Part shown: in pieces, positions 7,398 to 10,500 of the stretch | How the letters are laid out: the number at the start of each line of letters is the position of its first letter | Numbering within the stretch: the first letter of the stretch is position 1 | Assembly (NCBI GenBank): GCA_011523725.1 | Contig: WTGD01000437.1 | Coordinates: 1 to 10,500, forward strand | DNA length: 10,500 nt | Source: Nitrospinota bacterium | GTDB lineage: Bacteria > UBA8248 | Reading direction: 5' to 3' | Translations under genes and position numbers: made by a program | Notes under the pieces: generated by a model | Seen by the model: the letters and a program-made list of their open reading frames with translations, nothing else | What the model was told of the DNA's origin: nothing | The model's database searches: none

Positions 7398-7426
7398 AAA
7401 TTAGTCTTTTGGATATCTCGTGTCAA
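7398..7426 (-). promoter_or_regulatory. Sigma-70-type promoter for the coaD block
   Basis: On the minus strand a perfect TTGACA (7426-7421) is followed by 17 bases and TAATTT (7403-7398). The -35 is consensus and the -10 keeps the three most conserved bases (T1, A2, T6). Transcription would start near 7391, leaving a leader of about 50 bases before coaD. Confidence 0.6.
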
Positions 7427-7522
7427 CTTGAGGGACGTGTATCCGCTGCCGGGTGGACCAGGCGGGGCCTGCTCTCCATTTCACCCGATGCGTTGCCGTA
7501 TTCCGGGGTGAATATGACCGAC

Positions 7523-7547
7523 GGGCGGTCACAGAAGGTTGTCCTGC
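7523..7547 (-). repeat. Hairpin repeat, decayed copy A
   Basis: On the minus strand GGACAACC, a six-base loop TTCTGT and GACCGCCC pair with several G-T matches. Loop and stem layout match the copy at 7639-7664, from which it differs in the aligned stem and loop only by transitions. Confidence 0.5.
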
Positions 7548-7574
7548 AACAAGCCCCGCCCTCGAACGGCGACC

Positions 7575-7600
7575 GTAGGGACAGGCCTCCGTGCCTGTCC
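7575..7600 (+). repeat. Hairpin repeat, copy B
   Basis: GTAG is followed by an 8-bp perfect stem GGACAGGC/GCCTGTCC around the six-base loop CTCCGT. It lies in inverted orientation to copy C and shares GTAGGGACAGG with the palindrome at 9330. Confidence 0.75.
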
Positions 7601-7638
7601 TTATAAAAGACAACCACGGAGACGAACATTTTCGATAC

Positions 7639-7664
7639 GGGCGGCCACAGAGGGCCGCCCCTAC
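7639..7664 (-). repeat. Hairpin repeat, copy C
   Basis: On the minus strand GTAG is followed by an 8-bp perfect stem GGGCGGCC/GGCCGCCC around the six-base loop CTCTGT. It has the same design as copy B, with three stem positions changed on both arms. Confidence 0.75.
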
Positions 7665-7670
7665 GGGCAA

Positions 7671-7696
7671 CCCCCCAACCCTCCTTGTCAGGGGGG
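7671..7696. repeat. C6/G6 hairpin repeat
   Basis: CCCCCC at 7671-7676 and GGGGGG at 7691-7696 flank 14 bases containing CCCTCCTTGTCA. It follows hairpin copy C after only six bases. From memory, similar CCCCCC...TTGTCAGGGGGG elements are scattered through many environmental bacterial genomes. Confidence 0.55.
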
Positions 7697-7807
7697 TAAA
7701 GGCTATGCCCCCGACGAGGGGATTGTTGAAAATCCTTGATTTCCGGGGCGGATCGAGAATGTTCTTATCGAGCCGACGACGGCGCCCCGGACCCTTGGCG
7801 GAATGCC

Positions 7808-8368
7808 TTACGGCTTCAGGACCTCCCGGACCATGTGGCTGATTTCTGGAAGAATGATTTTTTCCATTCCCGTGCGGCAGGCGTTCCCCGAACCGGGAAG
7901 CGTCATGATGATGGTGTCCTTACAAGTCCCCGCCGTTGCGCGGGTGAGCATGGCGGCCGTGCCGATGTCCTCGAAACTCACGTGGCGGAACAACTCGCCG
8001 AAGCCGGGCATTTCCTTCTCAATGAGGGAAACGACGACATCATACGTCGTATCCCGCTTGGTGATGCCCGTCCCCCCGTTCGATATCACCACCTGGATGC
8101 CGGGCTCCGAACAGACATCGAGCAGGGCCTCTCGAATCTGGTCTGGTTCATCCTTCACGATGCGGTAAAAGGCGACCTTGTGGCCCATGTCGCTCAGCAT
8201 GTTCATGATCAATTTGCCGCTCGTGTCGCTCTCTTCCGTTCGCGTATCGCTCACAGTGAGCACGCCGCACGTGACGGCGTCCGGCCCCTCGGCGCGGTGG
8301 TCTTCGAAAGTTTTGAGACCCGCCGCCTGCTCGACCTCCCGGCGGGATGGCCCCTCGCCCTGGCTCAT
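7808..8368 (-). CDS. moaB: Molybdenum cofactor biosynthesis protein MoaB (MoaB/Mog family)
   Basis: This 186-aa cytoplasmic protein belongs to the MoaB/Mog family, which binds molybdopterin; Mog-type members adenylylate it before molybdenum insertion, while the E. coli MoaB role is less clear. Motifs are GVLTVSDTR (35-43), DTSG (48-51), SNGGTGITKRD (96-106), PGFGELFR (121-128), FEDIGTAA and LPGSGNACRTGMEKII (157-172). The ACRT...ENII/EKII ending and FGEVFR-like segment resemble E. coli MoaB more than MogA. It carries about 20 extra residues at the N-terminus compared with E. coli MoaB. The ATG at 8366-8368 is chosen because AGGAG lies six bases upstream; the frame remains open to 8407, and the ATG two codons earlier touches the AGGAG. 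It is monocistronic here, with a terminator for the preceding gene upstream. Confidence 0.93.
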   Translation of the reverse strand: MSQGEGPSRREVEQAAGLKTFEDHRAEGPDAVTCGVLTVSDTRTEESDTSGKLIMNMLSDMGHKVAFYRIVKDEPDQIREALLDVCSEPGIQVVISNGGTGITKRDTTYDVVVSLIEKEMPGFGELFRHVSFEDIGTAAMLTRATAGTCKDTIIMTLPGSGNACRTGMEKIILPEISHMVREVLKP

Positions 8369-8374
8369 TCTCAT

Positions 8375-8379
8375 CTCCT
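8375..8379 (-). promoter_or_regulatory. Shine-Dalgarno AGGAG of moaB
   Basis: AGGAG on the minus strand is six bases upstream of the ATG at 8368. It decides between this start and the ATG two codons earlier, which it directly abuts. Confidence 0.65.
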
Positions 8380-8415
8380 GGCTGTCAGCGATATGCGTTT
8401 TAGACACTCATGCCC

Positions 8416-8456
8416 GAGAAGAAAAGAACCGGAGAACGGATTCTCCGGCTCTTCTC
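8416..8456 (-). terminator. Bipartite intrinsic terminator of the lipoprotein gene
   Basis: The inner stem is CCGGAGAA/TTCTCCGG (8 bp, four-base loop, 8429-8448). An outer stem GAGAAG/CTTCTC (8416-8421 with 8451-8456) could pair instead of, or in addition to, the tail. Read on the minus strand the hairpin is followed by a T-rich tract (TTCTTTTCTTCTC), so it would end transcripts coming from the lipoprotein gene, 80 to 90 bases after its stop and before moaB begins. Confidence 0.7.
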
Positions 8457-8537
8457 GAGGCTTTCCTGAAATCTATGAAGCGCGCCGCCGGGAGTTCACT
8501 TCCCCTGTCCGGCAGGCTCACAGCGCGCTCCCGGAAT

Positions 8538-8816
8538 TTATTTCATCATTTTCTTCTTGAAGCCCTTGGCCATCATGCACGAATCGAACTTGCTCTGCTC
8601 ATAAGACGTTACGGAACTCGTCGCCTCGGGGCCGCCTTTGGCCTTCGCATCGAATATGAACTCTTCCTTCATCGCGCAACCCTTCAGGTCCTTCACCGCC
8701 TGGTCCATCTTTACGCCCACGCCGCGCTTGAACCAGACATTGTGTTGGGGCGTCGTGCACCCTACAACAACGAAAACCATTCCAACCGCCAGAAAGATAC
8801 CAGCCATTTTTCGCAT
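8538..8816 (-). CDS. Small lipoprotein with two conserved-looking cysteines
   Basis: This 92-aa precursor begins MRKMAGIFLAVGM, has a hydrophobic core and a lipobox VVGC with the lipid-attachment cysteine at residue 20. The +2 residue is Thr, so outer-membrane sorting is expected if the Lol rule applies. The mature part has about 73 residues with two more cysteines, in LKGCAMKEEF and in FDSCMMAKGFKKK. The F-x-x-C-M-x-x-K-G-[FYW] ending resembles small uncharacterised proteobacterial lipoproteins; the two cysteines could form a disulfide. I do not recognise a named family. The ATG at 8816 follows GGGAG by about ten bases; the frame continues to 8888, with another ATG at 8834 that would add six residues before the signal peptide. 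It has its own promoter candidate (8911-8938) and terminator. Confidence 0.8.
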   Translation of the reverse strand: MRKMAGIFLAVGMVFVVVGCTTPQHNVWFKRGVGVKMDQAVKDLKGCAMKEEFIFDAKAKGGPEATSSVTSYEQSKFDSCMMAKGFKKKMMK

Positions 8817-8910
8817 GAGTCGTATTCTCCCCATAAATTCAATGCCCCGCGCATCTTCCGGACCCCGCGAGGTCAAAACACGCTGCAATCAAGACAAATC
8901 GAAATTTACC

Positions 8911-8938
8911 ATTCTATTTCCCCATCGTCCAATGCAAA
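8911..8938 (-). promoter_or_regulatory. Candidate promoter of the lipoprotein gene
   Basis: On the minus strand TTTGCA (four of six matches to -35) is followed by 16 bases and TAGAAT (five of six matches to -10). The start would be near 8904, giving a leader of about 88 bases. Confidence 0.45.
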
Positions 8939-9040
8939 ATACGGTTGTACCCCTCCCCGTCAAAATCGAGTCTTTCTGTCGGTAGTCCGGATCCGCGAAA
9001 CACGGCTGTTTCCATTAAAAAATTCAATGAATCACGTATC

Positions 9041-9110
9041 TTTTTACCCCGGAAATTTATCGAAAAACCCCGTGAATTTATCGAATTTTATCGAATTTTT
9101 CGGAAATTCC
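9041..9110. repeat. Phased A-tract region with 21-bp and 10-bp direct repeats
   Basis: Two imperfect 21-bp direct repeats abut (9046-9066 and 9067-9087, each beginning ACCCCG, 17 of 21 identical). TTTATCGAA occurs at 9056, 9077 and 9087, i.e. 21 and 10 bases apart. A/T tracts are centred near 9043, 9056, 9065, 9077, 9087, 9097 and 9106, close to the helical repeat, so the DNA is probably bent. No matching regulator is known to me. Confidence 0.6.
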
Positions 9111-9175
9111 TTATTTCCGAGCACAACGACCCGCTTCGATATCATACACGTTCGCGCCCTGAACGGCGTGAGCGC

Positions 9176-9195
9176 AAATGCGGGGAAATGCGGGA
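9176..9195 (+). repeat. Tandem 10-bp duplication
   Basis: AAATGCGGGG is followed directly by AAATGCGGGA. It is short and may be chance. Confidence 0.35.
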
Positions 9196-9244
9196 CAAAC
9201 CGAAGCGGGAAGGGCTTGCTGAAAAGCCCGGCCCTGGGAGCGAG

Positions 9245-9278
9245 CGCGTTTGACGCTCCTTCATCACTCGCGTTTGAC
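9245..9278 (+). repeat. Direct repeat CGCGTTTGAC
   Basis: The ten bases occur at 9245-9254 and 9269-9278, with starts 24 bases apart. Confidence 0.35.
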
Positions 9279-9329
9279 CCCCGCAGGCGCGAACTTCGCC
9301 CTTCGATACGTCCTTCGACAGGCTCGGCT

Positions 9330-9357
9330 GTAGGGACAGGTCGCGACCTGTCCCTAC
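9330..9357. repeat. Perfect 28-bp palindrome of the GTAGGGACAGG hairpin family
   Basis: GTAGGGACAGG (9330-9340) and its exact reverse complement (9347-9357) flank TCGCGA, itself palindromic. The arm equals that of hairpin copy B at 7575-7585. Symmetry ends at 9329/9358. Confidence 0.85.
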
Positions 9358-9460
9358 TACCCACTCCAGGGTTTATCCTCATCAATACGGAAGAGGCCCG
9401 CCCGCGGGAAACCCGTGAAAATCTAGCTCGCCTGGGCAAACTCCTAATCTTGCCTGAATG

Positions 9461-9469
9461 TGCTATAAC
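9461..9469 (+). promoter_or_regulatory. Extended -10 promoter for the FabL-like gene
   Basis: TGCTATAAC has the TG-n-TATAA form of an extended -10. No good -35 is seen 16-18 bases upstream, which extended -10 promoters can tolerate. Transcription would start near 9476, leaving a leader of about 40 bases. Confidence 0.5.
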
Positions 9470-9500
9470 CAATGAAAATGCGACGAACCGCAGCCTGAAA

Positions 9501-9505
9501 AGGAG
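9501..9505 (+). promoter_or_regulatory. Shine-Dalgarno AGGAG of the FabL-like gene
   Basis: AGGAG stands nine bases before the GTG at 9515 and supports this non-ATG start. Confidence 0.65.
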
Positions 9506-9514
9506 AAAGAAGAC

Positions 9515-10321
9515 GTGCCGAACTCGGATCTGGCAGGAAGCTGGGCGCTCATACTGGGGGCCAGCAGCGGCTTTGGCGAAGCGAACGCCCTCAAGCTGTC
9601 GAGTCTGGGCGTGAACATCATGGGCGTTCACCTCGACAGGAAAGCCACGCTTCCCAACGTGGAGCGCATTCGGGAACAGATAAAAGACAACGGCGCGCAG
9701 TCGCTCTATTTCAACGTGAACGCGGCGGGCCATGAAGAGCGCGAAAGCGTTCTGGATCAGATAGAGGAGCATCTGGGCGGGAGCGCGGAGGGCGCGGTGC
9801 GCATCCTGCTGCACAGCCTGGCCTTCGGCACGCTCAAGCCCTACATCGCCGATGAGGAAAAAGACGCCATCGCCCCCCGGCAACTCGAAATGACCCTCGA
9901 CGTCATGGCGAACAGCTTGGTCTACTGGACCCAGGCGCTCGTGCGGCGCGGCCTCATGGGATTCGGGGGCCGCATCTACGCCATGACGAGCGCGGGCGGA
10001 CACCGCATCTGGAAAACATACGGCGCCGTATCGGCGGCCAAGGCCGCTCTAGAGAGCCATATCCGCCAGCTCGCGGTCGAACTCGCGCCCAGGGGCATCA
10101 CGGCGAACAGCATCCAGGCCGGCGTCACGGACACGCCCGCCCTTCGCAAGATCCCCGGCAACGCCGAGATGATCGAGGGCACGAAGAAAATCAACCCGCA
10201 CGGGGAACTGACGACGCCGCAGAAAGTAGCCGACGCCATCGCGACGCTCGCCGCCTCCGGCACGCAGTGGATGACGGGCGATTTGATCCGGGTCGACGGA
10301 GGCGAAGACATCGCGGGCTGA
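9515..10321 (+). CDS. SDR oxidoreductase, probable FabL-like enoyl-[acyl-carrier-protein] reductase
   Basis: This 268-aa SDR has an N-terminal nucleotide-binding loop LGASSGFG (14-21) in place of the usual TGxxxGxG, and LLHSLAFG (98-105) in the NNAG region. The catalytic pair is Y169 and K176, spaced Y-x6-K as in enoyl-ACP reductases FabI and FabL, not Y-x3-K as in ketoreductases. The C-terminal half (KAALESHIRQLAVELAPRGI, then GVTDTPALRKIPGNAEM, ending MTGDLIRVDGGE) resembles B. subtilis FabL closely. This suggests reduction of the enoyl-ACP double bond, the last step of each fatty-acid elongation round, in the cytoplasm with NAD(P)H. The start is GTG with AGGAG nine bases upstream. It stands alone, with an extended -10 promoter before it and a weak terminator after it. 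An SDR with another unsaturated or keto substrate remains possible. Confidence 0.85.
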   Translation: MPNSDLAGSWALILGASSGFGEANALKLSSLGVNIMGVHLDRKATLPNVERIREQIKDNGAQSLYFNVNAAGHEERESVLDQIEEHLGGSAEGAVRILLHSLAFGTLKPYIADEEKDAIAPRQLEMTLDVMANSLVYWTQALVRRGLMGFGGRIYAMTSAGGHRIWKTYGAVSAAKAALESHIRQLAVELAPRGITANSIQAGVTDTPALRKIPGNAEMIEGTKKINPHGELTTPQKVADAIATLAASGTQWMTGDLIRVDGGEDIAG

Positions 10322-10500
10322 GACGCGTTTCGCAGGGCCGGTGAACCATTCGGGAAAACCCGCCTTGGCGCGTGAGAGAAGCGTTTCGCCTCCGCCCCAC
10401 CCGCCCCTGCTCCAAGCGAGGGCTGTTAACCAAGTGCTGGTTTTTTGATTTTGAGTATGGAGCCAAGTGGGAAGAGAAGAGACATCACTCCTCTCTTGAA
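10322..10500. other. Right-edge spacer
   Basis: These 179 bases contain a weak terminator (10428-10446) and no credible gene; the next gene must lie outside the window. Confidence 0.4.
10428..10446 (+). terminator. Weak intrinsic terminator after the FabL-like gene
   Basis: AACCA, five loop bases AGTGC and TGGTT form a 5-bp stem running into a T tract (10441-10446). The stem is short and lies 106 bases after the stop. Confidence 0.4.

Larger units (their letters stand above)
7427..7807. other. Gene-free spacer with a cluster of hairpin repeats
   Basis: About 380 bases between the coaD promoter and the 3' end of moaB. Short open frames on both strands are made largely of hairpin repeats and show no start context or protein-like composition. 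The part 7523-7696 is filled with four hairpins (listed separately). In 7427-7522 and 7697-7807 I see nothing recognisable and no terminator for moaB. Confidence 0.6.
8817..9514. other. Long divergent spacer between the lipoprotein gene and the FabL-like gene
   Basis: Nearly 700 bases without a credible gene. It holds a lipoprotein promoter (8911-8938), an AT-rich phased repeat stretch (9041-9110), short direct repeats (9176-9195 and 9245-9278), a perfect palindrome (9330-9357) and an extended -10 (9461-9469). The open frames crossing it, one of them on the minus strand extending far into the next gene, look like chance frames. Confidence 0.6.

Noticed and set aside
7523..7696. CRISPR array
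   Set aside because: The hairpins differ in sequence and orientation, and the spacing is irregular; there are no direct repeats with uniform spacers and no cas genes.
7539..7842. Short open frames translating segments such as GTGLRACPYK and AATEGRPYG
   Set aside because: These are translations of the hairpin repeats; such peptides recur as spurious predictions in repeat-rich genomes.
9041..9110. Replication origin or iteron cluster
   Set aside because: No DnaA boxes, dnaA/dnaN/rep gene or plasmid feature is nearby; curvature and operator function are simpler readings.
8178..9614. 478-codon open frame on the plus strand
   Set aside because: It runs antisense to moaB and the lipoprotein gene, crosses the repeat-filled spacer and overlaps the FabL-like start; its composition is Ser/Arg/Pro-rich and not protein-like.
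9044..10003. 319-codon open frame on the minus strand
   Set aside because: Mostly antisense to the FabL-like gene; its remaining part is translated from the phased A-tract repeats and the palindrome.

Overview
The window reads as a piece of chromosome from a Gram-negative, probably uncultured bacterium of moderately high GC content. The evidence is a lipoprotein with a lipobox, housekeeping enzymes of proteobacterial style (TyrS, CoaD, MoaB), and intergenic hairpin repeats of the GTAGGG type that I remember from delta-proteobacterial, Nitrospinota-like and similar metagenome-derived genomes. The phylum cannot be fixed from this sequence. There is no phage, transposase, CRISPR array, rRNA or tRNA gene.

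Layout, left to right. On the minus strand lie the 5' end of a MoxR-type AAA+ ATPase (cut by the left edge, TTG start at 311) and, upstream of it, a short-chain dehydrogenase (1128-382) with an altered NNAG motif. A 154-bp divergent gap separates these from tyrS (1283-2548, plus), which is followed by an organophosphate-antiporter-like MFS permease (2690-3967, plus). The permease converges on a minus-strand block that reads from a good promoter at 7398-7426: coaD (7340-6855), a class I aminotransferase (6826-5630), a two-helix small membrane protein (5630-5415) and an unrecognised 463-aa protein (5412-4021). The last three are joined by a 1-base stop/start overlap and a 2-base gap, so they are probably translated together.

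From 7341 to 7807 no gene is visible. This spacer holds three short hairpins of one family whose stems differ by compensating changes, plus a C6/G6 hairpin. Next on the minus strand come moaB (8368-7808), a bipartite intrinsic terminator (8416-8456) and a 92-aa lipoprotein (8816-8538). A second long spacer (8817-9514) separates the lipoprotein gene from a divergent plus-strand gene for a FabL-like SDR (9515-10321). It holds a lipoprotein promoter, a strongly phased A-tract/direct-repeat stretch, a perfect 28-bp palindrome of the same hairpin family, and an extended -10 promoter. A weak terminator follows the last gene.

Functionally this is core metabolism (tyrosine charging, CoA synthesis, transamination, molybdenum cofactor, probably fatty-acid enoyl reduction) with a few accessory genes. 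No obvious new defence or mobile system is present. The most original material is the coupled pair of unknown proteins behind the aminotransferase and the structured DNA in the two long spacers.
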